Source: JBGCFO01 sp045106955
GTDB lineage: Bacteria; Pseudomonadota; Alphaproteobacteria; Rickettsiales; Rickettsiaceae
DNA: 57,027 nucleotides
Reading direction: 5' to 3'
Assembly: GCA_045106955.1 (NCBI GenBank)
Contig: JBGCFO010000008.1
Span: 1-57,027, forward strand
A program made the translations under genes and the position numbers. Below, piece by piece: positions 1 to 9,077 of this stretch (position 1 is the stretch's first letter; each line of letters starts with the position of its first letter). The notes under the pieces are model-generated. The model made no database searches. It was not told the origin of the DNA and was given only the letters and a program-made list of their open reading frames with translations.

Positions 1-847
1 AAGGAATCACCTCAAAGAAATAAGAGTTGCAGCAAAGTCAATAAACGCCTGAAAAGTAGCTTTTGCCTTATCAAATCGAGAAAATACTCGCCTAAAATGC
101 TTGAGTTTACCAAAAAAACATTCAATTAAATGTCTTTCGACATAAACATGTTCGTCATAATCATATTGTATTTTGCGGTTTCGGCGTGGAGGTATAACAT
201 GTCGACAATTTTTTTCCTCAAGATGATCCCGGAATTTTTTGCTATCATATGCTTTATCATCAATAACCGTAGTATTTTCTATATTTTCAATAAGATCTTC
301 AGCTTTGATAATATCATTACGATTTCCGCCAATAATAATAAATTTCAAGGGATTACCAAGCGCATCAACAAGTGCATGTATTTTTGAAGTAAAACCACCT
401 TTAGAATGCCCTAAACCTTGCTCTTCTCCGCTATTTTTCCTATATCCCGCAGCGCAGGCATGTGCTCTAACAATGGTCCCATCTAGCATAACTTCTTGTA
501 AATCTGTATCTTCTATAGAATTAGCAAATAAATCAGACCATACCCCTTTTTCATTCCAACGAATAAATCTTCTATATACTGTTTGCCATTTTCCATATAC
601 CGGAGGCAACAAACGCCATTGACACCCTCCCTTTAAGATAAAAAACACTCCTTCTATAAACAATTGGATATCTGATGCTTTTGAATTTCTAATCCAGCTT
701 ATTTTTTGCAAACTATTATAAATAAATTACCACTCTCTTTCTTTTATATGATAATGATTCATAGGGTAGTTTCTTGTTTTGTTCAATTTAGAAACTATCC
801 GCTTTTTATACTTTTTTCTATATAATAATTCCTTATGTCAACAGAAC
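1..847 (-). mobile_element. IS5-family element, outermost left end cut off by the window
   Basis: The right terminal inverted repeat (828-847) reads inward from a CTAG at 848-851 and matches, in reverse complement, both ends of a second copy at 55653-56844. Comparing with that copy, position 1 lies about 13 bases inside the left terminal repeat, so the complete element would be about 860 bp. It carries one transposase reading frame on the minus strand. CTAG flanks both ends of the other copy, which fits a 4-bp target duplication of the IS5 group. Confidence 0.88.
7..762 (-). pseudogene. IS5-family DDE transposase with a premature stop codon near the N-terminus
   Basis: Residues resembling an IS5-type DDE transposase are visible: the N-terminal GGCQWRLLPP segment, then D in MLDGT, D in VIDDKAYD and E in IECFFGKLK. 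The uninterrupted part is 234 codons from 711 down to 7. The same frame continues upstream to an ATG at 760-762 (MNHYHIKEREW...), but codon 12 is TAA (727-729). Reading through it gives a sensible IS5 N-terminus (FIYNSLQKIS...), so the stop is most likely a nonsense mutation. The second copy at the right end of the window starts with the same MNHYHI codons, which supports 762 as the original start. Restart at the internal ATG (711) would lack about 17 residues; activity is doubtful. Confidence 0.75.
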
Positions 848-851
848 CTAG

Positions 852-1287
852 TAAATTGAGAGATATTAGAAGATTTAATAACAACTTACCCCCTTATCTT
901 CTTATACCTTATGCAACATGAAAGATGCTCAAGAAGAGGTATTTGTTGGGCAACCGTGATGGGGGAGAATAAAATGGGTTATTGAGTGTTTAGAAAGTTC
1001 CAGATTAATCTAAAAGGCCTTTTGTCTATGCGCATGAAAAACTATCTGTAGCTATAATCATCTATTGCCCAAGCATGCTCAAAATTCAATAGGCCATTGC
1101 ACATCAATGATTTATAATAATAGCAGAGTGGAGAGTTCCAGGCGTTTTTGCAAGTGAAAACTCCTTCTTGCATTCGTGTCGTGGCATTGATATCAATACG
1201 TCGGGTTTTTAATTAGCACATATTCTAAATCAATTCAGCAAAGTGCCTAACTTCTCTTTTAAATTCTATAGCATGAAGTTTTGGTGT
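852..1287. other. Gene-free stretch between the IS5 element and exonuclease III
   Basis: I find no ORF with credible coding character in 436 bases. Short open runs exist in several frames (for example around 1125-1210), interrupted by stops. This looks like decayed coding sequence next to the IS, but I cannot identify the parent gene. No tRNA cloverleaf or strong hairpin was seen. Confidence 0.5.
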
Positions 1288-2070
1288 TTAGTTAATAGAA
1301 ACAGCATATGGAATATGATCGGATGGTTTAATCCAATCTCTAGCATCTTTGATAAATTCTATTTTTGAAATATTATGGCTTAAGTTTTTACTAGTCCAAA
1401 TATGATCTAGTCTCCGCCCTCGATCAGACTTACGCCAATTCTGATTTCTGTAACTCCACCAACTGTAGCATTTTTGATCAAAGGGAATAAATATTCTTGC
1501 ACTATCAATAAAATTCAATGATTGTTGTAGATTGATTAGGGCGTTTCGCTCAATACTTGTATGGCTCACTGTATTTTTTAATTGTTTAGAAGACCATACA
1601 TCATTTTCATGAGGAGCTATGTTTAAATCACCAAGTAATATAATATTATTTTGCTCATTACGATTTGATGTAAACCATCTTTGCATTTCTTTGATATATT
1701 CGAGCTTATGATAAAATTTATCATTTAACTTCGCATCTGGGACATCTCCTCCAGCTGGAACATAAAAATTATGTATTTCAACATCATGAATTTTAACAGC
1801 TAAATGTCTAGCATCATCATTAAATAATTTTAAAGAAAAGCTAGAATTAAAAGGAATGCGAGAAATTGCCGCCACGCCATTGTAAGATTTTTGTCCAATA
1901 AAATAATGATAACCATAACCAATATCTTTTAGCAGCTGCTCAGGAAACAAATCGTTTATGACCTTTGTTTCTTGCAAGAAAATTACATCTGGATTTATCA
2001 GTGATTTTAATTGTTTAATTAAATCTATTCTAAGACGTATTGAATTAATATTCCATGTAACAATTTTCAT
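1288..2070 (-). CDS. xthA: Exodeoxyribonuclease III, copy 1 (AP endonuclease family)
   Basis: A 260-residue protein of the exonuclease III/AP endonuclease family, which cuts abasic sites in base-excision repair and degrades 3' ends of duplex DNA. Visible active-site motifs, in order: WNINS near residue 6, LQETK (metal-binding Glu), the FYVPAGG loop, GDLNIAP (Asp/Asn), RLDHIW and the C-terminal SDHIP with the catalytic Asp-His. Length is normal for the family (about 260-270). It lies 65 bases downstream of atpB on the same strand and may be read through from it. A second, clearly different family member sits at 21574-22359; Rickettsia species also carry two such genes, from memory. Confidence 0.93.
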   Translation of the reverse strand: MKIVTWNINSIRLRIDLIKQLKSLINPDVIFLQETKVINDLFPEQLLKDIGYGYHYFIGQKSYNGVAAISRIPFNSSFSLKLFNDDARHLAVKIHDVEIHNFYVPAGGDVPDAKLNDKFYHKLEYIKEMQRWFTSNRNEQNNIILLGDLNIAPHENDVWSSKQLKNTVSHTSIERNALINLQQSLNFIDSARIFIPFDQKCYSWWSYRNQNWRKSDRGRRLDHIWTSKNLSHNISKIEFIKDARDWIKPSDHIPYAVSIN

Positions 2071-2135
2071 TGTATTATCAAAGATTCATTTACTAAAAAT
2101 AAAAGAGCTGTTGATATGCTATTTAGGTTATTTTA

Positions 2136-2873
2136 TTAATGCTCTTCACTAAGCATGCTACCCAAATATACGCATGACAACATTGTAAATATATATGCTT
2201 GCAATACAGCAACTCCAAGCTCAAAAATTATCACCAACACAAGCAATGAGATTGGCAATATTTTTACAACAAATACTAGCGATACAGCAAAACCAGCTAA
2301 TACTATTAACAAAATTTCACCAGCTATCATATTAGCCGCAAGTCGTAATGTAAGGCTGATTGGTTTTGATAGAAAGGTTAAAAATTCTGTCACAATCATT
2401 AATGGCGCTAGCCAAATAGGTGTTCCATGAGGCAAAAATAAAGCAAAAAACTTTATTCCGCGCTTATACAGAGCAAAAATGGTAAAAGCTACATATAATA
2501 CAATTGCAACTGAGAATGTGGTAATGACGTGAGCTGTAACCATAAATGCATAAGGCATATTTCCAATTAAATTACATAGCAATACAAATATAAATGTAGA
2601 AAAGATCAATGGAGCGAATTTCTGACCTTCTTTGCCTACATTATTATCTAACATATCAATGATCATGTTATGTATAATTTCTGCGCACAGTTGCACTCTT
2701 GATGGTATAAGGCTTTTTTTATGGAAAGCAAATGCAAAAAATACAAATGCAACAAATGCTGCAAGAAACATGAACACTGTAGAATTGGTAATATCCAGAT
2801 TATACCCGAATAAATTAAACGGTATAATTGTATGCAAGCTAAATTCAGATAATATATGATGATCCTGATTCAT
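2136..2873 (-). CDS. atpB: ATP synthase F0 subunit a
   Basis: A 245-residue integral membrane protein, subunit a of the F0 proton channel, which with the c-ring converts proton flow into rotation. The essential arginine is visible in SLTLRLAANM (Arg177), along with the NLIGNMPY segment and about six hydrophobic helices. It overlaps the upstream atpI by 4 bases (ATGA), indicating translational coupling. The genes expected to follow in an alphaproteobacterial F0 operon (atpE for subunit c, then the two b subunits) are not downstream: the next gene is exonuclease III. The rest of F0 must be elsewhere in the genome. Confidence 0.96.
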   Translation of the reverse strand: MNQDHHILSEFSLHTIIPFNLFGYNLDITNSTVFMFLAAFVAFVFFAFAFHKKSLIPSRVQLCAEIIHNMIIDMLDNNVGKEGQKFAPLIFSTFIFVLLCNLIGNMPYAFMVTAHVITTFSVAIVLYVAFTIFALYKRGIKFFALFLPHGTPIWLAPLMIVTEFLTFLSKPISLTLRLAANMIAGEILLIVLAGFAVSLVFVVKILPISLLVLVIIFELGVAVLQAYIFTMLSCVYLGSMLSEEH

Positions 2874-3133
2874 TTTTTGTAAGTCTTAATTGTAACCTTA
2901 ATATTTGCAATAAATGCAATTAAGACACAGATTATCATAAATAATGGTCTAGTGGCAAACATTTTATCTAACAAAAAACCCAATATCAAACCTGTAATAA
3001 TATAAGAAACTAGTTCGGTTGCAATAATGAACAAACCGCTATTGCTTACAATTTGTTCTTTTTTATCAGATTTTCTATCTTTAAATTGCACAATTTTGTC
3101 TTGCAAATCCTTTATTTGATTATCGCTAGTCAT
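2870..3133 (-). CDS. atpI: AtpI-like ATP synthase assembly protein
   Basis: An 87-residue protein with a charged N-terminal third (about residues 1-27) followed by two hydrophobic helices (about 30-52 and 60-80) and a short basic tail. This is the layout of AtpI/'ATP synthase protein I', a c-ring assembly factor that normally starts the F0 operon. Position immediately before atpB with a 4-base overlap supports the assignment more than sequence identity does. It starts 1 base after the end of the DsbA-like gene, so the two are likely co-transcribed. Confidence 0.78.
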   Translation of the reverse strand: MTSDNQIKDLQDKIVQFKDRKSDKKEQIVSNSGLFIIATELVSYIITGLILGFLLDKMFATRPLFMIICVLIAFIANIKVTIKTYKK

Positions 3134-3134
3134 A

Positions 3135-3815
3135 TTAACCTTGATTATTATTTAAAGCTTCTTCAATTGACTGGCTTAAATTATGTAGCGTATATGGCTT
3201 AATAAATAACTCTCCATTTATAAAGAATGAAGGAGTGCCAACAAATCCTGGATAACGAAATGCTAAATCTGTATTTTTCATCAATCTTATGATTATCTTT
3301 TCATCTTCTAAACATTGAACATATTCTTCTTTGGCAACATTACCAATTTGACCAATATTGGTTAGTATATCACGATATTGAGAACTATACGCCCAAACAT
3401 TTTGACGATCTAATATGACCTTTATAAAATTCAATCTATCATCTTGATTAGAAGTGCAACGAATTAAAACTGATGCATCTAAATCTTGTTTATTACCAAT
3501 TGCTTCACGTTTAACATATCTAATTTTACCTGTGTCAATGTACCGCTCCTTTATTTTAGGAAATATTCTATTCATATAATAAGCGCAATGAGCGCATGTA
3601 GGAGAAAAATATTCTACAAATAATATTGGCGCATTTGGATCTCCTAGTATTATATCATGTTCATTTTCAAACTTTAAGCTAGGATTGAAAGAATCAGCAT
3701 AAGGCTGTTCTTCTTGAACTTGAAAAGCTTCATCTATAGATTGATTGTCATCTGCAAAGACAAGTTGAACATAAAATATAGTTAAAAAAATAGATATAAT
3801 TATTCTAGGCTTCAT
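3135..3815 (-). CDS. DsbA-family thiol:disulfide oxidoreductase, exported
   Basis: A 226-residue protein with an N-terminal signal peptide (about 1-21, ending FADD) and a thioredoxin-like DsbA domain. The active site is CAHC (Cys74-Cys77) in the context SPTCAHC, and the cis-proline loop is visible as GTPSFFING. A central helical insertion contains a further Cys pair that I would not interpret. It should catalyse disulfide formation or isomerisation in the periplasm. A linker of about 30 residues separates the signal from the domain. It lies between flhA (44 bases upstream) and atpI (1 base downstream). Which branch (DsbA, DsbG-like or BdbD-like) cannot be settled by eye. Confidence 0.88.
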   Translation of the reverse strand: MKPRIIISIFLTIFYVQLVFADDNQSIDEAFQVQEEQPYADSFNPSLKFENEHDIILGDPNAPILFVEYFSPTCAHCAYYMNRIFPKIKERYIDTGKIRYVKREAIGNKQDLDASVLIRCTSNQDDRLNFIKVILDRQNVWAYSSQYRDILTNIGQIGNVAKEEYVQCLEDEKIIIRLMKNTDLAFRYPGFVGTPSFFINGELFIKPYTLHNLSQSIEEALNNNQG

Positions 3816-3859
3816 TATACTAAGTTATTTACAATATAAATATTACTATAATTTATTAT

Positions 3860-5953
3860 TTAAATTTCATCTATCTGTTTAATTTGTGCATTACGATAAA
3901 TTTCGCTATGAGACATAATCATCACTGATGGTCTAAATCTCTCCAATATCATCCTTATATAAGGTCTAATTTGATCAGAAACAATTAATACAGGCTCTGT
4001 TTCTAAGTTTGCATATTGCTCGTATTTTTTTTCAATATCTTGAACTAGCTCTTGTAATTTAGATGGTGCTAATGTGCATTTTTTATCATCTCCATTGCCA
4101 ACTAAACTTTTAGTAAACACTTGATCCCATGTGTTAGATAAAGTAATTACTGGTATCATCCCTTCGCTATTAGTGTGCATATGAGAAATTTGACGTGCAA
4201 GCTTTGTTCTTACAAATTCAGTAGCGCCAATTATACCTTGATTTTGTTTTGCAGCGTCTGCAGATGCTTCTAAAATCTTAGGCAAATCCTTGATTGAAAT
4301 TTTTTCAGCAAGTAAGTTTTGTAATATTTTTTGTAGAGTTGCGATTGATACTATATCTGGAATAGTATCTTTAACTAATTTAGAGTAAATATCTGGCAAA
4401 TTATCAAGCAAAGCTTGTACAGCACCATAAGACAACATATCCGTGATATTTTCTTTCACTAACTCTGTTAAATGAGTCATGATAACATTGGACGGATTTA
4501 CAATAGTATAGTCCTTAAACAAGGCTTCTTGTCGGTAATTTTCTGTGATCCATTTTGCATCTAGACCAAAAGCAGGTTCTTTAACAACTTGACCAGGCAA
4601 ATCAATTGAATCACCAGATGGGTTCATAACTAATAATTGATCTGGTATTATAGTGCCATCACCAACTTTAATTTCTTTGATTTTAATTACATATTGATTG
4701 TTCTCAAGTTGTAAATCGTCCTTAATATGAATCGCTGGAATAATAAATCCAAATTCTTTTGCTGTTTGCATTCTTAGAGAATTTATTTGATCTGTTAATG
4801 TTGATCCCTTTTCTCCTTTAACTAAAGGTAACAAACTATATGACAAATCTAGATTAATTAAGTCTAAATGCAAAGCTTGATTTTGATCGTCATCTTTAGA
4901 CTGAGCATCTTCACGTAAAACTTTAGCACCCTCTGTTTCATCATCATCTTCATCTTTTGTAATAACAGCTCCAGATTTATCCACCCCTTTCTGATATACC
5001 AGATATCCAATTCCAGATATAATCAAAGCTAGGATAATAAATGGTGCCGGAGGTAGCCCAGGAGCAAAAACCATCATACCAGTTACTAAAGCAGTCATCC
5101 ACAGCGACCTTGGATATTTACTTAATTGCCCAAAAATTGCTTTTTCTGCAGATCCAGTAATTCCAGATTTTGTAACTAACAAACCAGCTGATAATGATAC
5201 GATTAATGATGGAATTTGAGAAACGAGGCCATCACCAATTGTAAGAATTGAATAAGTTTTGATTGCAACATCAAATTTTAAACCTCTTTGCGCAACTCCT
5301 ATGATAATTCCACCTACTAGATTGATGAAAGTAATAATTAATCCAGCAATTGCATCTCCTCTAACAAATTTATTTGCACCATCCATGGCTCCATAAAAAG
5401 TACTCTCACTTTCCAATGTTTTCCTTCTTTCTTTTGCTGTATTAGAATCGATTAAGCCAGATGATAAATCTGAATCAATTGCCATTTGTTTGCCAGGCAT
5501 CGCATCCAAACTAAATCTGGCAGCAACCTCAGCAATTCTTCCAGAACCCTTAGTGATTACTATGAAATTTATTAGTGTTAGTATTAAAAATACAATTAAT
5601 CCTATCACTACATTACCTTGCATAATGAAATGACCGAATGCCTCGATCACCTGCCCTGCAGCATCAGGTCCGAAATGCCCTCTAGACAAGATCAGTCTAG
5701 TTGAAGCAATATTCAAAGATAGCCTAAGCAGTGTAGTCACCAATAAGATCGTGGGAAATACACTCAATTCAAGAGGTCTTTGAATGAATAACGTTGTCAT
5801 TAAAATTACAAAAGCAATTGATATCGAAAATGCAAGCAAGAAATCTAGTAAAGATGTTGGAACTGGAAATAACAAAACCATCAAAATCCCAATTACTACA
5901 AAAGCTAAACTAACATCCCCATACTTTGTAATTTTACTTAAAAATTTTAACAT
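3860..5953 (-). CDS. flhA: Flagellar type III export gate protein FlhA
   Basis: A full-length 697-residue FlhA, the membrane export-gate subunit of the flagellar type III secretion apparatus. Residues about 1-310 hold the transmembrane domain with family motifs LRLSLNIASTRLIL, EVAARFSLDAMPGKQMAID, ESTFYGAMDGANKFVRGDAIA and GDGLVSQIPSL. An acidic linker (KDEDDDETEGAK, about 325-350) leads to the cytoplasmic domain that docks chaperone-substrate complexes. FlhA rather than the injectisome homologue (SctV) is favoured by the flagellar-type FHIPEP region and length. No other flagellar gene lies in the window. An intact frame of this length implies current or recent selection. Confidence 0.95.
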   Translation of the reverse strand: MLKFLSKITKYGDVSLAFVVIGILMVLLFPVPTSLLDFLLAFSISIAFVILMTTLFIQRPLELSVFPTILLVTTLLRLSLNIASTRLILSRGHFGPDAAGQVIEAFGHFIMQGNVVIGLIVFLILTLINFIVITKGSGRIAEVAARFSLDAMPGKQMAIDSDLSSGLIDSNTAKERRKTLESESTFYGAMDGANKFVRGDAIAGLIITFINLVGGIIIGVAQRGLKFDVAIKTYSILTIGDGLVSQIPSLIVSLSAGLLVTKSGITGSAEKAIFGQLSKYPRSLWMTALVTGMMVFAPGLPPAPFIILALIISGIGYLVYQKGVDKSGAVITKDEDDDETEGAKVLREDAQSKDDDQNQALHLDLINLDLSYSLLPLVKGEKGSTLTDQINSLRMQTAKEFGFIIPAIHIKDDLQLENNQYVIKIKEIKVGDGTIIPDQLLVMNPSGDSIDLPGQVVKEPAFGLDAKWITENYRQEALFKDYTIVNPSNVIMTHLTELVKENITDMLSYGAVQALLDNLPDIYSKLVKDTIPDIVSIATLQKILQNLLAEKISIKDLPKILEASADAAKQNQGIIGATEFVRTKLARQISHMHTNSEGMIPVITLSNTWDQVFTKSLVGNGDDKKCTLAPSKLQELVQDIEKKYEQYANLETEPVLIVSDQIRPYIRMILERFRPSVMIMSHSEIYRNAQIKQIDEI

Positions 5954-6086
5954 TTTAACTATTGTTTATTGATAAAAATTTGCAAAACAAATTAAGTCAC
6001 ATTATAGTACAACATGTACTTTAATATATAAATAATTATTAGTAATCAATAGCTTACAAAAATAATGAGCTAAAATAAAGAATAAA

Positions 6087-7481
6087 ATGCGTACTGCAAT
6101 AATAGATATAGGATACAACGCAATTAGAGCCGTTGTATATAACAATAATAGCATAGGCGCGCATGAAATTTTTCATATTAAATTTAAAAATAATATATTA
6201 AAATTATTGTCGCTAGAAAATCTTAATGTAAAACATTCTACATATGTCATTGTGGATTATTTATCACATATATTTGATAAACTATCTGTGCATTATGTGC
6301 AATGCGTTGCAACAGAAGTGTTGCGCAACCATAGTAGATCAAATGAGTTCCAAAAGTTAATGAGAGATAGGTTTGGCATTGAATTGCAAATCTTATCTGG
6401 GAAGCAAGAATCCTATCTTAGCAGCATTGGATTGATGTACGGAACATTAAATGCAAATGGTATAATGATTGATTTAGGTGGTGGCAGCTTAGAAATTGCT
6501 GTTATTGCTAAAAATAAAGTATATGATGCAATCTCATTAAGGCTTGGCACTAAAATTGCCAATAAATCCAAAAAAACACTTGAAGAAATTACTCAAGAAA
6601 TAAAATCTCACACAACGTTATCGAATAAACAAAATCAAAATTTATATCTAATTGGTGGCGCACTGCGTATCATAGCAAAAGCTTACTTAGATTATAAAAA
6701 TATTAAAGTAAAATTTTTTCATAATTTTGAACTAAATACCAAAGAATTATTGGCATATCTCGAGGAATCAATACAAACCTCGAATCCTATACTTGATAAA
6801 GCTGCGATATTAACCTTAACAGCTTTGATTAATGCGTTTAATCCACAAAAAATAATAATATCTTATTATGGCCTCAAGGAGGGAGCTTACTTCAAATCCT
6901 TGCCACAAGAAGCAAGGAATAAAAATATTATATATGACAAGCTTCGGCAATTGATCAATATAGATGATTTAAGCGATTATCAATTTGATAAGTATCATGA
7001 ACTTGCTAAGGATGTTCTAATAGACCCAAATGAAGAGCTATTAGAAATCATGAATTTTGCTATATTGCTTACAATATATAGTTATAATTTTGATTTTAAT
7101 GCACAAGCGATTGATCCAGGAGATCTAATATTTGCATTAAATATACCATTTAGTTATAAAGAGCGAATCATGCTAAGCACAATTATGGAACATTTGAATA
7201 CAAAACTCACAAATAAAGTTAAAAATAACAAAATCTGCGTAGATCAAGTATCCCATTGTAATAGCATTATTATTAGCAACATTCTTTCAATTGTAATTAT
7301 GATCGACGGTCCATCATTTAAAACCCCATCATTTTCATTTAAACAAAGCAATTCTTATATTGAGATTGTTCCAGAGATCGTTATACCACAGAGTATTTTC
7401 TTTATTATATGCAAATATATCAAAAATATTGCAAGATCAAGAAAAAGAGCTGCAAATTACAAAAGCATCTCTAATGTATAA
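6087..7481 (+). CDS. Ppx/GppA-family phosphatase
   Basis: A 464-residue member of the exopolyphosphatase/guanosine pentaphosphate phosphatase family of the actin-like ATPase fold. Visible are the first phosphate loop AIIDIGYNAIRAVVY (residues 4-18), ATEVLRNH, the SGKQESYLSSIG segment, and the second phosphate loop MIDLGGGSLEI. In the first loop the residue after DIG is Tyr (Tyr10) where most homologues have Ser; loop geometry could differ. The C-terminal half is an HD-like helical region with weak conservation. It may hydrolyse polyphosphate or pppGpp; which one cannot be read from sequence. It is transcribed divergently from flhA. Confidence 0.87.
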   Translation: MRTAIIDIGYNAIRAVVYNNNSIGAHEIFHIKFKNNILKLLSLENLNVKHSTYVIVDYLSHIFDKLSVHYVQCVATEVLRNHSRSNEFQKLMRDRFGIELQILSGKQESYLSSIGLMYGTLNANGIMIDLGGGSLEIAVIAKNKVYDAISLRLGTKIANKSKKTLEEITQEIKSHTTLSNKQNQNLYLIGGALRIIAKAYLDYKNIKVKFFHNFELNTKELLAYLEESIQTSNPILDKAAILTLTALINAFNPQKIIISYYGLKEGAYFKSLPQEARNKNIIYDKLRQLINIDDLSDYQFDKYHELAKDVLIDPNEELLEIMNFAILLTIYSYNFDFNAQAIDPGDLIFALNIPFSYKERIMLSTIMEHLNTKLTNKVKNNKICVDQVSHCNSIIISNILSIVIMIDGPSFKTPSFSFKQSNSYIEIVPEIVIPQSIFFIICKYIKNIARSRKRAANYKSISNV

Positions 7482-7581
7482 AGTTCAATACTCTGCATTA
7501 AAATTTTCATAATAGTATTACCATAGGAATGTTTCCCTAAATTTACTCTTTGAACGCGAATAATGGATTAGAAGAGAAGAT

Positions 7582-8259
7582 TTAAGTTAGATATATTAAC
7601 TTTAGATTTAGAGGGAGTTCTTTCATTTCTAACCATTCATGACGAACAGTTCTATTATATCGTTCAACATAGGCATTTTGTTGCGGACTCCACGGTTGAA
7701 TAAAAGCAATTGTGATGTCGTGTTTTTTAGCCCATTTATATAAATTACCACTAATATATTCTGGGCCGTTATCACAACGTACAGTTTTTGGCTTGCCACG
7801 CCATTCAATTATGCGATCCAGTGAGCGAATCACTCGCTCAGATGGCAAGGCCACATCAACTTCAATACCTAGACCCTCTCGATTAAAATCATCTATAACG
7901 TTAAATGTACGAAATTTCCTACCATTACTAAGCTTATCTGTCATAAAATCCATTGACCATGTATCATTTATTACCTCTGGTACTCTTAATTTATCGGGTT
8001 TATTGCGAATTATGCGTTTGCGTGTTTTAATTAGTAAATTTAACTCCAACTCTCGATAAATACGATAAACTCGTTTATGATTCCATTCTAAACCGAAAAT
8101 ATTCCTTAAATACAAAAAACATAAACCAAATCCCCAACGTTTATGACGATCTGTTAAATCTAGAAGCAATTCAGCGATTTTAGCATTCTCATCATTGTGT
8201 ATAGCGTTATAGCTAAGTGTTTTGCAAATTATTTTGTCAAACAGCGCCATAGTACGCAA
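7582..8259 (-). pseudogene. Truncated IS3-family transposase (OrfB fragment)
   Basis: About 225 codons of an IS3-family OrfB integrase-type transposase. All three catalytic regions survive: D in SMDFMTD, D in VRCDNGPEY and E in QNAYVERYNRTVRHEW. The N-terminal part typical of OrfB and the whole OrfA are missing. The C-terminus ends abruptly after WLEMKE, where family members continue with about 40 more residues (WIYNNERPH-type motif). I found no matching terminal inverted repeats next to it. It is a relic between the ppx-like gene and rpsT. Confidence 0.85.
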
Positions 8260-8367
8260 ACTATAACATATTCTATAATTCTTACAATTATGTCATTTCA
8301 TAGAAAAATAAGCATCTAAATTAATGATATCAATTAACGCAGAATATAATTTTAGATTGTAGAAATA

Positions 8368-8664
8368 TTAAGTTGTTGTTTCTGGCCCTTTGTGAGTTTT
8401 AGATTTGACTTTATTGGAAAGCTTAGCAATCATGTTTGATGCAGTGTTTAGTTTGAATATTCCTTTGGTAACGCCTTTTGAAATTTTAGATTGAGCTAAT
8501 TTGAAATTAGATATAACTTCACTTTTTTTACTATCATTATAATCCTCAAGGGACAATAGCAATTTTTTGACATACGTTTTAATCTGAGTATGTCTAGATT
8601 TATTAATTAAACGACGCTTTACAGTTTGTTTAAACGCTTTTTTTGCTGAAGAAGTATTTGCCAT
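8368..8664 (-). CDS. rpsT: 30S ribosomal protein S20
   Basis: A 98-residue, very basic protein with the S20 start MANTSSAKKAFKQ and the two long helices that bind 16S rRNA. Somewhat longer than the usual 87 residues because of a short C-terminal tail (HKGPETTT). It follows rplQ by 32 bases on the same strand, so it is probably transcribed with the alpha operon. That is not the usual place for rpsT, which in most bacteria is a separate gene. Confidence 0.96.
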   Translation of the reverse strand: MANTSSAKKAFKQTVKRRLINKSRHTQIKTYVKKLLLSLEDYNDSKKSEVISNFKLAQSKISKGVTKGIFKLNTASNMIAKLSNKVKSKTHKGPETTT

Positions 8665-8696
8665 ATTATGTAACCATTTTATTTATTGAATTTTAA

Positions 8697-9053
8697 TTAA
8701 GACTCTTGAACGAATTGAATATATGCCATTGGAGCATTATCTCCATGACGATATCCAGCTTTTACTATACGCAAATACCCACCATTTCTACTTGAATACC
8801 TCTTACCTAAATCAAATAGCTTTTGATGAGTGTGTTTATTACTCAAAATAGATGCAATATGACGTTTATTGTGCAATTTATCAAGCTTTGCTTTGGTCAC
8901 TAATTTTTCTAAATAAGGCCTTACAGTCTTCGCTTTAGCGAGTGTAGTGAAGATTTGCTCATGCAAAATCAAAGAAGATGCTAAATTCATCAACAAAGAC
9001 CTTCTATGACTAGTCTTTCTGCCCAATTTCTTACCGCAAACTTTATGTCTCAT
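8697..9053 (-). CDS. rplQ: 50S ribosomal protein L17
   Basis: A 118-residue L17, recognised from the start MRHKVCGKKLGRKTSHR and the C-terminal GGYLRIVKAGYRHGDNAPMA. Length is normal. It follows rpoA by 24 bases, keeping the conserved bacterial order rpsM-rpsK-rpoA-rplQ. Confidence 0.98.
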   Translation of the reverse strand: MRHKVCGKKLGRKTSHRRSLLMNLASSLILHEQIFTTLAKAKTVRPYLEKLVTKAKLDKLHNKRHIASILSNKHTHQKLFDLGKRYSSRNGGYLRIVKAGYRHGDNAPMAYIQFVQES

Positions 9054-9077
9054 GTTACTATTATTTTATAATTTGAA

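Noticed and set aside
239..622. Plus-strand open frame inside the left IS5
   Set aside because: It is the mirror frame of the transposase and shows no family features of its own.
852..1287. A structural RNA gene (tmRNA, RNase P RNA, 4.5S RNA) in the gene-free stretch
   Set aside because: None of the conserved core sequences of these RNAs is visible there, nor in the other long gaps.
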